5,511 nucleotides of DNA from Caulobacteraceae bacterium (GTDB lineage: Bacteria; Pseudomonadota; Alphaproteobacteria; Caulobacterales; Caulobacteraceae), in assembly GCA_947484535.1 (NCBI GenBank), contig CANKPO010000110.1, forward strand, positions 1 to 5,511, written 5' to 3'. Made by a program: the position numbers and the translations under genes. Under the pieces are notes generated by a model. That model was not told the DNA's origin, did not search any database, and saw only the letters and a program-made list of their open reading frames with translations. Positions 1 to 5,511 of this stretch are shown one piece after another. Each line of letters starts with the position of its first letter. Positions within the stretch are counted from its first letter, which is position 1.

Positions 1-338
1 CCATCAACCAGCGCGAAGGCGGGCGGCATCGACAGGCCCTCGACGGCGCGGCGCATCGCCAATCCTGTCGCCTGAAGGATGTTGAGATCGCAAATCTCTT
101 CCGGCGAGGCGTGACCGACGCCCCAGGCCAACGCCTTGGCCTTGATCTCGATCTCCAGCCGGTCACGAGCCTTTTCACTGAGCTTTTTGGAGTCGTTCAG
201 ACCTGCGGGCAGGTCATCGATATTCAGGATCACCGCCGCCGCCGTCACGGGACCCGCCCATGGTCCACGTCCGGCCTCATCAATGCCGCAGACCGGGGAC
301 GGGCAGTCCGCCTCGAACGACCAGTCTGGTCCGCTCAC
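1..338 (-). CDS. rnhB: Ribonuclease HII, N-terminal part (cut by window edge)
   Basis: RNase HII cuts the RNA strand of RNA-DNA hybrids and starts removal of single ribonucleotides misincorporated into chromosomal DNA; it acts in the cytoplasm on the nucleoid. The first 112 codons are present, against about 200 in the family. Seen directly: the signature [14 protein letters not shown] near residues 18-31 with the catalytic pair D20-E21, then [12 protein letters not shown] (substrate-contact helix) at about residues 47-58, and ALVD ending at D112, the third acidic catalytic residue. The fourth acidic residue lies beyond base 1. The start is taken as GTG at 338-336 because it overlaps the tag stop codon as GTGA, it is in frame, and it leaves a normal short N-terminal extension. 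No in-frame ATG lies close upstream. The Shine-Dalgarno is weak, fitting translation coupled to tag. In many alphaproteobacteria rnhB neighbours the methylase gene ccrM; whether that holds to the left of this window cannot be seen. Confidence 0.95.
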   Translation of the reverse strand, partial: MSGPDWSFEADCPSPVCGIDEAGRGPWAGPVTAAAVILNIDDLPAGLNDSKKLSEKARDRLEIEIKAKALAWGVGHASPEEICDLNILQATGLAMRRAVEGLSMPPAFALVD

Positions 339-946
339 CGAGCGGGCCTGCCTAGCGCCAGACCCTGCACATGGCTGTGGCAGGGGCAGTGGACCATGTG
401 ATCATTGACCATCCCGACGGCCTGCATGAAGGCATAGACGATCACCGGCCCGCAATATTTGAAGCCTTTGGCTTTGAGCGCCTTGGCCATTTCGGCGGCC
501 AGAGGCGTCTGGGCCGGAACCTCGGACATGGCGGTGAAGTTGTTCTGGATTGGTACGCCGCCGACCATGTCCCAGAGGAAGGTCGAGAAGTCTTCGCCGC
601 GCTCTTGCATATCCAGATAGATTCTAGCGCCTGCGATGGCAGCGTCGATCTTGCCGTTGGAGCGGATGATGCCCGCATCGGCCATCAGGCGGGCGCGGTC
701 CTCTTCACCGAAGCGGGCGACGATCTCAGGGTCGAAATTGGCAAAGGCGGCGCGGAAATTGTCGCGTTTGCGCAGGATGGTGATCCAGGCCAGTCCGGCC
801 TGAAATCCATCCAGCACCAGCTTTTCCCAAAGGGCGCGGCTGTCATATTCCGGCACACCCCATTCATGGTCGTGATAGGCCTCATAGACCGGATCACCGT
901 TCATGCCGCGCCAGGCGCAGCGGTTGGAAAAATCGATAGGGCTCAT
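335..946 (-). CDS. tag: DNA-3-methyladenine glycosylase I
   Basis: Base-excision repair enzyme that releases 3-methyladenine from alkylated DNA, leaving an abasic site. It has 203 residues, against about 187 in E. coli Tag; the excess is at both ends. Seen in the sequence: the N-terminal RCAWRG segment with C10; [17 protein letters not shown] at about 20-36 with Y24 and H25; the [14 protein letters not shown] block at 45-58 with W54; [11 protein letters not shown]; and a C-terminal [10 protein letters not shown] with H183 and C187. C10, H25, H183 and C187 match the four zinc ligands of E. coli Tag (C4, H17, H175, C179). One conservative change is visible: D46 stands where E. coli has E38, a residue that contacts the methylated base. 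The ATG start at 946-944 overlaps the ygfZ stop as ATGA, and AGGAG lies 10 nt upstream (957-961). The stop overlaps the rnhB GTG. Family assignment is firm. Confidence 0.97.
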   Translation of the reverse strand: MSPIDFSNRCAWRGMNGDPVYEAYHDHEWGVPEYDSRALWEKLVLDGFQAGLAWITILRKRDNFRAAFANFDPEIVARFGEEDRARLMADAGIIRSNGKIDAAIAGARIYLDMQERGEDFSTFLWDMVGGVPIQNNFTAMSEVPAQTPLAAEMAKALKAKGFKYCGPVIVYAFMQAVGMVNDHMVHCPCHSHVQGLALGRPAR

Positions 947-1773
947 GGCTCAGGGTCTCCTGCCGCCGGGGGTTCCATCCAGCCTGGCCACTCAATATGG
1001 ACGGGGCGTCCCTCGATCGTCAGCGTTCCTGCCATCCGGTCGAGCCTCATCGACGCCATGGCTCGCCCGTCTTGACCGCTGAGAACCTGACCGGCGCGCA
1101 GGTCACCCTTGAGAATTTCAGTGCCAAAGGCGGGCAGTGGTCCATCAAAGCGGATGGGGATCATACGCGTCTTGATCGTACCGCGCCGCTTCATGCGCGA
1201 GGTGGTTTCCTGACCGACGAAACAGCCCTTCTTGAAGTCGATGCCGTTGAGCAGGTCGAAATTGGCCTCTATGGGATAGGTCGTGTCCGACGGGGCGTCA
1301 TTGGCGGGGTCGGGAACGCCAAGGGCCAGACGGTGGGCCTGATAGGTGGCCTCCGGAACCTTGTTTGCCATGTCCGGCGGTGGGGCATCGTAGCCTCGAT
1401 GGCCAAGCCCACCGAGGCGCGGATCGGAGAGGAAGCCTTCGGCGCTGTCGGTGTTCCAAAGGGCACTGACGACCATAGGGCTTGGGCTAATCGTAACCTT
1501 GGCGCGTAGGCGATAGAGCGTCAGGCGCTGGATGAGCGCGTCGCGATGGACGGCGGCCACGTCGAGCCAGCAACCCGTTTCTCCGGCCAGAATGAAGAGG
1601 TCGTAGAGCAGCCGCCCCTGCGGCGTCAAAAGCGCCCCATAGCGAAGGGTGCCCACAGCTTGGCCTTCCACATCCTGCGTTAGCAAGCCTTGCAGAAAGG
1701 TTCGCCAGTCTGGGCCTTCCACAGCGATCACGGCGCGTGAGGTGAGGGGGGAGAAGAGGGGCGACTGAGTCAT
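943..1773 (-). CDS. ygfZ: YgfZ/IBA57-type folate-binding Fe-S maintenance protein
   Basis: This is a GcvT-fold, tetrahydrofolate-dependent protein of the YgfZ/IBA57 family, which helps assemble or repair Fe-S clusters in certain enzymes such as the tRNA-modifying MiaB in E. coli. The protein has 276 residues, somewhat shorter than E. coli YgfZ (326). Seen: an N-terminal GPDWRTFLQGLLTQDV stretch of the type typical for the family, a folate-fold region with RYGALLTPQGRLLYDLF, and the diagnostic KGCFVGQE motif at residues 182-189 with the conserved cysteine C184, followed by TTSRMKRRG. A short C-terminal beta domain (GPLPAFGTEI, AGQVLS) follows. The reading frame stays open upstream to 2190, but that would run 341 bp into the opposite-strand glycosyltransferase gene and adds no family-like sequence, so the ATG at 1773-1771 is chosen; its Shine-Dalgarno is poor (GGGA only 2 nt away). 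First gene of a tight operon with tag and rnhB; it shares a 75-bp intergenic region with the divergent gene. Confidence 0.93.
   Translation of the reverse strand: MTQSPLFSPLTSRAVIAVEGPDWRTFLQGLLTQDVEGQAVGTLRYGALLTPQGRLLYDLFILAGETGCWLDVAAVHRDALIQRLTLYRLRAKVTISPSPMVVSALWNTDSAEGFLSDPRLGGLGHRGYDAPPPDMANKVPEATYQAHRLALGVPDPANDAPSDTTYPIEANFDLLNGIDFKKGCFVGQETTSRMKRRGTIKTRMIPIRFDGPLPAFGTEILKGDLRAGQVLSGQDGRAMASMRLDRMAGTLTIEGRPVHIEWPGWMEPPAAGDPEP
957..961 (-). promoter_or_regulatory. Ribosome binding site of tag
   Basis: AGGAG reads on the minus strand 10 nt before the tag ATG, inside the 3' end of ygfZ. It supports the ATG at 946 as the real start, so tag can be initiated directly as well as by coupling through the ATGA overlap. 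Confidence 0.6.
1767..1771. promoter_or_regulatory. GANTC (CcrM-type) methylation site over the ygfZ start codon
   Basis: GAGTC occupies the first bases of ygfZ and includes the last base of its start codon. GANTC is the target of the cell-cycle methylase CcrM in alphaproteobacteria. Only six GANTC sites were found in the window (starts at 190, 620, 1767, 2572, 3813 and 4302), and this is the one nearest to a gene start. That the organism has CcrM, and that the site affects expression, is inference. Confidence 0.35.
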
Positions 1774-1782
1774 GGTCCCAGT

Positions 1783-1812
1783 TTGACCCAACCGACGATG
1801 AAGCGCTAGGGC
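1783..1812 (+). promoter_or_regulatory. Candidate promoter of the glycosyltransferase-pyrC-ligase operon
   Basis: TTGACCC at 1783-1789 and GCTAGGGC at 1805-1812 resemble the Caulobacter housekeeping promoter (TTGACGS, 10-14 nt, GCTANAWC), here with a 15-nt gap. In E. coli terms this is TTGACC, 17 nt, CTAGGG. Transcription would start at about 1818-1820, leaving a leader of roughly 30 nt. It is the best match by eye in the divergent intergenic region; strength and use are untested. Confidence 0.5.
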
Positions 1813-1830
1813 TGGAGCCGAGGACTGCAA
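1804..1830 (-). promoter_or_regulatory. Possible divergent promoter of the ygfZ operon
   Basis: Read on the minus strand, TTGCAG (1830-1825) is followed after 15 nt by CTAGCG (1809-1804), a loose match to the same alphaproteobacterial consensus. The CTAG core is the same four bases used by the plus-strand candidate, so the two promoters would overlap face to face. The match is weak; the true ygfZ promoter could lie elsewhere, including inside the start of the glycosyltransferase gene. Confidence 0.22.
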
Positions 1831-1836
1831 AGTCCT
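1821..1836 (+). repeat. Perfect inverted repeat / 5'-leader hairpin with GCAA loop
   Basis: AGGACT, GCAA, AGTCCT: a perfect 6-bp stem closed by a 4-base loop. As RNA on the plus strand the loop GCAA is a GNRA tetraloop, an unusually stable type. It begins about where transcription from the candidate promoter would start and ends 3 nt before the AGAGGG ribosome site (1839-1844). It could be a 5'-end mRNA stabiliser, a modulator of initiation, or as DNA a small operator between two divergent genes. No U-tract follows, so it is not a terminator on the plus strand. Confidence 0.5.
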
Positions 1837-1848
1837 ATAGAGGGTGAA

Positions 1849-2814
1849 ATGTCTCAAAAACCCTTCCCTATCCTGATCATTACGGCGACGCGCATCGGCG
1901 ATGCGGTCCTGTCGTCGGGTTTGATCAAAAAGCTCTATGATGAAATTCCCAATGCGGAATTTACCATCGTAGTGGGGCCGGTGGCTGCGCCGCTGTTTCG
2001 GGATGTGCCGCAGGTCAAGGAAGTCATTCCGTTGATCAAGCAACGCAATGGCGGGCACTGGATCAAGCTGTGGCAAAAGGTTCGTCATCGGCACTGGGGG
2101 TTGGTGCTCGATGGGCGAGGCTCGGCCATTTCGCGCTTTATCAAGACGGAGCGACGTGCGGTCCATAAGAAGAGCGCCCTGATCGAGCACAAGGTCATTG
2201 AGGCCGCGCGCCTGTTGCGCCTAGAGGCTGACCCGCCTGCGCCTTACCTCTTCACGAGCTCAGAGACCGAAGCGCTCGCAGCCCGGATGGTGGGGCAGGG
2301 TGGTCCGATCCTGGCCATGGGTGCCGCCGCCAACTGGATTGGCAAGACTTGGCCCACGGAGCGCTTTGCTCAAGCCGCCTTGCGCCTGCTCGGCCCCGAG
2401 GGGCCTATGCCGACGGGGCGCCTGATGATCTTGGGCGGGCCGGATGACTGGCCAGCCGCCGAGGTACTGCGCCGGACCTTGCCGCGAGATCGGTGGATTG
2501 ATCTGACCGGAAAGGCCGATCTCTTGACCATCTATGCGGCGTTAAAACATGCGCGGATGTTTATCGGCAATGATTCAGGTCTGATGCATCTTGCCGCTGC
2601 AGCAGCCATCCCCACTTTAGGTCTGTTTGGACCTTCCGATGAGCGTCTCTATGGGCCGTGGGGCACTGATTGCCGCATTGTTCGTGGTGGCAGGACCTTT
2701 GAGGGCCTAAAACAGATTGATCCCGATCTGAACCAAGCGGTCTGTCACATGCTAGACCTGCCGGTGGCCAAGGTCGTGGCGGCTGCCTGCCGTCTCTTTG
2801 ATGAAACCGTCTAA
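1849..2814 (+). CDS. Glycosyltransferase family 9 protein (heptosyltransferase-like)
   Basis: A GT-B-fold glycosyltransferase of family GT9, the group of the LPS-core heptosyltransferases WaaC/WaaF; it probably adds a sugar to the lipopolysaccharide core at the cytoplasmic face of the inner membrane. It has 321 residues, normal for the family, with no signal peptide or membrane segment. Seen: the N-terminal acceptor domain starts ILIITATRIGDAVLSS with D18 in the place of the catalytic Asp of WaaC (D13); WIGKTWPTERFA with K166 starts the donor-side segment; MILGGPDD follows; and the family hallmark IGNDSGLMHLAAAA lies near residues 239-252 (N241, D242, H247), followed by LGLFGPSDERLYGPWG. The start is ATG 1849 with AGAGGG 4 nt upstream. 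It is the first gene of the rightward cluster; pyrC begins 12 bp after its stop. The exact donor and acceptor cannot be read from sequence; ADP-heptose is the family default, other sugars are possible. Confidence 0.88.
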   Translation: MSQKPFPILIITATRIGDAVLSSGLIKKLYDEIPNAEFTIVVGPVAAPLFRDVPQVKEVIPLIKQRNGGHWIKLWQKVRHRHWGLVLDGRGSAISRFIKTERRAVHKKSALIEHKVIEAARLLRLEADPPAPYLFTSSETEALAARMVGQGGPILAMGAAANWIGKTWPTERFAQAALRLLGPEGPMPTGRLMILGGPDDWPAAEVLRRTLPRDRWIDLTGKADLLTIYAALKHARMFIGNDSGLMHLAAAAAIPTLGLFGPSDERLYGPWGTDCRIVRGGRTFEGLKQIDPDLNQAVCHMLDLPVAKVVAAACRLFDETV

Positions 2815-2815
2815 C

Positions 2816-2820
2816 AGGAG
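2816..2820 (+). promoter_or_regulatory. Ribosome binding site deciding the GTG start of pyrC
   Basis: AGGAG lies 6 nt before the GTG at 2827, directly after the glycosyltransferase stop codon. It is the strongest Shine-Dalgarno in the window and justifies the non-ATG start, which also yields the expected N-terminus (TFDLIVRGGTLV) of a cyclic amidohydrolase. Confidence 0.75.
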
Positions 2821-2826
2821 CCTCCC

Positions 2827-4164
2827 GTGACCCAGACCTTTGACCTGATTGTTCGCGGCGGCACCTTGGTCAGTCATGCGGGGCAAGGCCTTGCCGATAT
2901 CGGCATCAACGGCGGCAAGATTGTCGCTGTAGGCGATCTGGGCCAGGCCAGCGCAGGCGAGATCTTTGATGCGCGCGGCCTCACCGTCCTTCCGGGCGTC
3001 ATTGACAGCCAGGTTCACTTTCGCGAGCCAGGTTTGGAATGGAAAGAGGACCTCGAGACGGGCGCACGCGGCGCGGTTCTGGGCGGTGTGACCGCCGTTT
3101 TCGAAATGCCCAATACCGAGCCCACCACCACCGATCCGGACGCCTTGCTGGACAAGCTGAGCCGCGCCAAGGGGCGGATGCATTGCGATCACGCCTTCTA
3201 TGTCGGCGGGACCCACGAGAACACGGCCTTTCTAGGTGAGATGGAGCGGCTTCCCGGCTGCTGCGGCATCAAGGTCTTCATGGGGGCCTCGACCGGCTCG
3301 CTGCTGGTTGCGGATGACGAGGGTGTCGAGGCGGTCTTACGCAATATCTCCCGCCGCGCCGCCTTCCATTCGGAAGACGAATATCGACTGGCCGAGCGCC
3401 GTAGCTTGGCCCGGACGGGGGACTGGACCAGTCACCCCGAGGTTCGCGACGCCCAATCGGCGATCCAATCGACCGAGCGCCTCGTCTCCATCGCCAAGCG
3501 CCTTGGCAAGCGCATCCACGTCCTGCATGTGACGACCGCGCAAGAGATCGACTATCTGGCCCGTCACAAGGATGTGGCTAGCGTCGAGTTGACCCCGCAG
3601 CACCTGTCCCTGACGGGGCCAGAGGCCTATGAGCGGATGCAGGGCTTTGCCCAGATGAACCCGCCAATCCGCGACATCTCCCATCAGTCCGGCCTATGGC
3701 GCGGCATCACCATGGGCGTGGCCGACGTGATGGGCTCTGACCATGCGCCCCATACGCGTGAGGAAAAGGCACGGCCCTATCCTGCCTCGCCCTCAGGGAT
3801 GCCGGGGGTTCAGACTCTGGTTCCGGTGATGCTGACCCACGTCAATGCCGGTCGCCTGACCCTTGAGCGTTTTGTCGATCTGACCAGCCACGGCGTCCAG
3901 CGGGTCTTTGGCTTGGCCGACAAGGGCCGCGTGGCCGAGGGCTTTGACGGCGATCTGACCATTGTTGATATGAAGGCGAGCCGGACCATCACCCATGAAC
4001 AGATGGCCACCCGCTCTGGCTGGACCCCATTCGATGGCTTTGAAGCGACAGCCTGGCCGGTGGCCACCATCATTCGCGGCAAGATCGTCATGCGCGATGA
4101 CGAAGTGGTAGCCGAAGGGCAGGGTAAACCCGTAAGGTTCCACGAAACACTCGGCCCAGCATAG
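2827..4164 (+). CDS. pyrC: Dihydroorotase (amidohydrolase superfamily)
   Basis: Catalyses the reversible ring closure of N-carbamoyl-aspartate to dihydroorotate, the third step of pyrimidine synthesis, in the cytoplasm. It has 445 residues, normal for class I (long) dihydroorotases. Seen: a small N-terminal beta domain (FDLIVRGGTLV), then the TIM barrel with GVIDSQVHFREPG at 57-69, EMPNT with N96, GIKVFMGAS with K149, FHSEDE with H181, LHVTTA with H234, MNPPIRD (277-283) and GSDHAPHT with D305. R66 and N96 match residues that bind the dihydroorotate carboxylate, favouring dihydroorotase over hydantoinase or allantoinase. H64, K149, H181, H234 and D305 are the expected metal-centre residues, but the first His of the usual HxH pair is Gln (Q62). 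GTG start with a strong AGGAG. Middle gene of the rightward cluster, 12 bp after the glycosyltransferase and 27 bp before the CoA ligase. No pyrB neighbour is present in the window. Confidence 0.9.
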   Translation: MTQTFDLIVRGGTLVSHAGQGLADIGINGGKIVAVGDLGQASAGEIFDARGLTVLPGVIDSQVHFREPGLEWKEDLETGARGAVLGGVTAVFEMPNTEPTTTDPDALLDKLSRAKGRMHCDHAFYVGGTHENTAFLGEMERLPGCCGIKVFMGASTGSLLVADDEGVEAVLRNISRRAAFHSEDEYRLAERRSLARTGDWTSHPEVRDAQSAIQSTERLVSIAKRLGKRIHVLHVTTAQEIDYLARHKDVASVELTPQHLSLTGPEAYERMQGFAQMNPPIRDISHQSGLWRGITMGVADVMGSDHAPHTREEKARPYPASPSGMPGVQTLVPVMLTHVNAGRLTLERFVDLTSHGVQRVFGLADKGRVAEGFDGDLTIVDMKASRTITHEQMATRSGWTPFDGFEATAWPVATIIRGKIVMRDDEVVAEGQGKPVRFHETLGPA

Positions 4165-4191
4165 GGCGACGCAAAAGGGACGGGGCGAGCG

Positions 4192-5511
4192 ATGGACGGA
4201 CAGGTGAATGTAAAGTCGGCACCCTTCCGCGACGCGCGTTATGCCCCCCGCCAACTGGTTGTCGAGCGCGGTTCTGATGGATCGCTGGTTCTGCACAACC
4301 CGACTCCCTTCCGCCGAGATTTCCTGACCATGACCGAGGTGCTGAACCACGGTGCAGCGACCTATCCCGACCGCCTGTGGCTCGCCGAGCGCGATGGCGA
4401 GGGTTGGAGCCAGCGGACCTATGGGCAGGGCGCGGCTGAGGTGAAGGCGGTGGCAGGAGGTCTCGCCGCTCTTGGCCTGACCCGTGGCACGCCACTCCTG
4501 ATCCTCGCGCGCAATTCTATCGATCAGGCCTTGGTGTCCTATGCGGCCATGAGTTTGGGAGCGCCGATCGCGCCGGTGTCGCCGCAATATGGCTTGGCGG
4601 GCGCAGACCTGTCGCGGCTGGGCTATGCGGTCGATCTGATTAAGCCAGCGGCGGTCTATGTCGATGATGCAGCCGCCTTTGCAGGCGCGCTAGAGGCTCC
4701 GTTCCTTGCAGGCTTGCCGGTCATTGTAAGCCGCAATGGCCGGGCAGGCGATCACAGCCTTGCCGACCTGCTGACCTCAGCCCCCATGGCCCCGACAGCG
4801 CAGCCGGGCGATATTGCCAAGCTGCTCTTGACCTCAGGCTCGACGGGCAAGCCCAAGGCGGTGGTCGGATTGCACCGCAACATCTGCATCAATGCCGCCC
4901 AGATCACCGCCTGCTTTGAGGATCCAGAGCCGCCCGTCGTGGTCAATGCCGCCCCTTGGAGCCACAGTCTGGGGGCCAATGCCATTTTGCATATGGTCAC
5001 CCATCGCGGGGGCTCGCTCTATATCGATATTGGCCAGCCGACGCCCGAGCGATTTGCGGAAACCTTGCGTAATCTCAAAGAGATATCGCCAACCTACCAT
5101 AATATGGTTCCGGCAGGCTGGAGCCTCTTTGCAGGGGCACTAGAACAGGATGAGGCCTTGGCCCGGACCTTTTTTGCGCGGGTTCGGGTCTTGCAATATG
5201 GCGGGGCCAATCTGGCGCAAAGCGTCTGTGATCGTATTCAAGCGGTCAGTGTGCGCCTGACCGGAGAACGCCTGACCTTTGCCACCGGCTATGGCTCGAC
5301 CGAGACCGGCCCCACGGCCTGTAATATCCATTGGCTCAATGATCGTACGGGAATGTGCGGCCTGCCAGTACCCGGGACCTCGGTCAAGCTGGCCCCCGAG
5401 GGCAGCAAGTTCGAAATAAGGGTCAAGGGGCCTCAGATCTCCCCCGGCTATTATAACGACCCAGAAAAATCAGCTGCGGCCTTTGATGATGAGGGCTTCT
5501 ACCGACTGGGC
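4192..5511 (+). CDS. Feruloyl-CoA synthase-like acyl/aryl-CoA ligase, 3' end cut by window
   Basis: AMP-forming (ANL superfamily) ligase: activates a carboxylic acid with ATP to an acyl-adenylate and transfers it to CoA. The first 440 codons are present; feruloyl-CoA synthases run to about 600 or more. Seen: an N-terminal ARYAPRQLVVER segment (15-26) and DRLWLAERDGEGW typical of the feruloyl-CoA synthase (Fcs/FerA) branch; IAPVSPQYGL; the phosphate loop LTSGSTGKPKA at 213-223; PWSH (255-258); GGSLYIDIGQPTPE; YGGANL (336-341); YGSTETG at 367-373 with E371; and GYYNDPEKSAAAF. The window stops at FYRLG, one residue before the ribose-binding Asp normally found in this motif, so the C-terminal lid domain with the catalytic Lys is missing. 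Start ATG 4192, with AAGGGA 11 nt upstream; an in-frame GTG at 4204 is the alternative. The substrate is unproven: a hydroxycinnamate such as ferulate is the family default, but no other gene of that catabolism is visible here. Confidence 0.86.
   Translation, partial: MDGQVNVKSAPFRDARYAPRQLVVERGSDGSLVLHNPTPFRRDFLTMTEVLNHGAATYPDRLWLAERDGEGWSQRTYGQGAAEVKAVAGGLAALGLTRGTPLLILARNSIDQALVSYAAMSLGAPIAPVSPQYGLAGADLSRLGYAVDLIKPAAVYVDDAAAFAGALEAPFLAGLPVIVSRNGRAGDHSLADLLTSAPMAPTAQPGDIAKLLLTSGSTGKPKAVVGLHRNICINAAQITACFEDPEPPVVVNAAPWSHSLGANAILHMVTHRGGSLYIDIGQPTPERFAETLRNLKEISPTYHNMVPAGWSLFAGALEQDEALARTFFARVRVLQYGGANLAQSVCDRIQAVSVRLTGERLTFATGYGSTETGPTACNIHWLNDRTGMCGLPVPGTSVKLAPEGSKFEIRVKGPQISPGYYNDPEKSAAAFDDEGFYRLG

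Noticed and set aside
371..1075. 234-codon open frame on the plus strand
   Set aside because: It is antisense to the whole of tag and part of ygfZ; no ribosome site or recognisable domain is present.
997..1509. 170-codon open frame on the plus strand
   Set aside because: It is antisense to ygfZ, which has the diagnostic KGCFVGQE motif; this is a shadow frame.
1834..1860. Minus-strand TTGAGA followed by TATAGG as the ygfZ promoter
   Set aside because: The gap between the elements is only 12 nt, too short for a standard sigma-70 promoter, and the match to the alphaproteobacterial -10 is poor.
1774..2190. N-terminal extension of the ygfZ frame up to an ATG at 2190
   Set aside because: It would overlap the opposite-strand glycosyltransferase gene by 341 bp, carries no family-like sequence, and the ATG at 1773 gives the normal YgfZ N-terminus.
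2752..3216. 154-codon open frame on the minus strand
   Set aside because: It is antisense to the glycosyltransferase/pyrC junction and contains the complement of conserved dihydroorotase motifs.
4154..4167. Small inverted repeat GCCC / GGGC at the end of pyrC as a terminator
   Set aside because: The stem is only 4 bp and no T-run follows; the next gene begins 27 bp later, so read-through is more likely.
3793..4587. 264-codon open frame on the minus strand
   Set aside because: It lies antisense to the end of pyrC and the start of the CoA ligase, both of which have clear conserved motifs; the translation shows no recognisable family and reflects GC-rich codon bias.

Overview
The window looks like ordinary chromosomal DNA from an alphaproteobacterium, probably of the Caulobacter/Asticcacaulis/Brevundimonas type. 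That rests on four things. The base composition is moderately GC-rich (about 60% by eye). The protein sequences have an alphaproteobacterial flavour. One candidate promoter resembles the Caulobacter housekeeping consensus. GANTC, the site of the cell-cycle methylase CcrM, is clearly scarce. Exact genus is not determinable by reading alone.

Layout: two divergent gene clusters are separated by a 75-bp intergenic region (1774-1848). To the left, on the minus strand, lie ygfZ (folate-dependent Fe-S protein maintenance factor), tag (3-methyladenine DNA glycosylase I) and rnhB (ribonuclease HII, cut by the window edge at base 1). They are joined by two 4-base stop/start overlaps, ATGA and GTGA, so they very probably form one translationally coupled operon. 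To the right, on the plus strand, lie a family 9 glycosyltransferase (heptosyltransferase-like), pyrC (dihydroorotase, GTG start) and an ANL-superfamily acyl-CoA ligase most like feruloyl-CoA synthases, cut by the right edge. The gaps of 12 and 27 bp and the lack of any terminator between these genes suggest a second operon.

How the genes fit together: tag and rnhB both remove lesions from DNA (alkylated adenine; misincorporated ribonucleotides), while YgfZ supports Fe-S enzymes. The left operon therefore reads as a housekeeping maintenance cluster. The right operon mixes envelope glycan synthesis, pyrimidine synthesis and an aryl/acyl-CoA ligase with no obvious shared pathway.

The intergenic region holds a plausible plus-strand promoter. 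It is followed by a perfect 6-bp inverted repeat with a GCAA (GNRA-type) loop, which would sit at the extreme 5' end of the glycosyltransferase mRNA. I see no mobile element, CRISPR array, RNA gene or clear terminator, no gene-free stretch over 300 bases, and no evidence for a novel multi-gene system. The most interesting points are the Gln replacing the first metal-binding His of the dihydroorotase, the 5'-end hairpin, and the GANTC depletion with one site lying over the ygfZ start codon.
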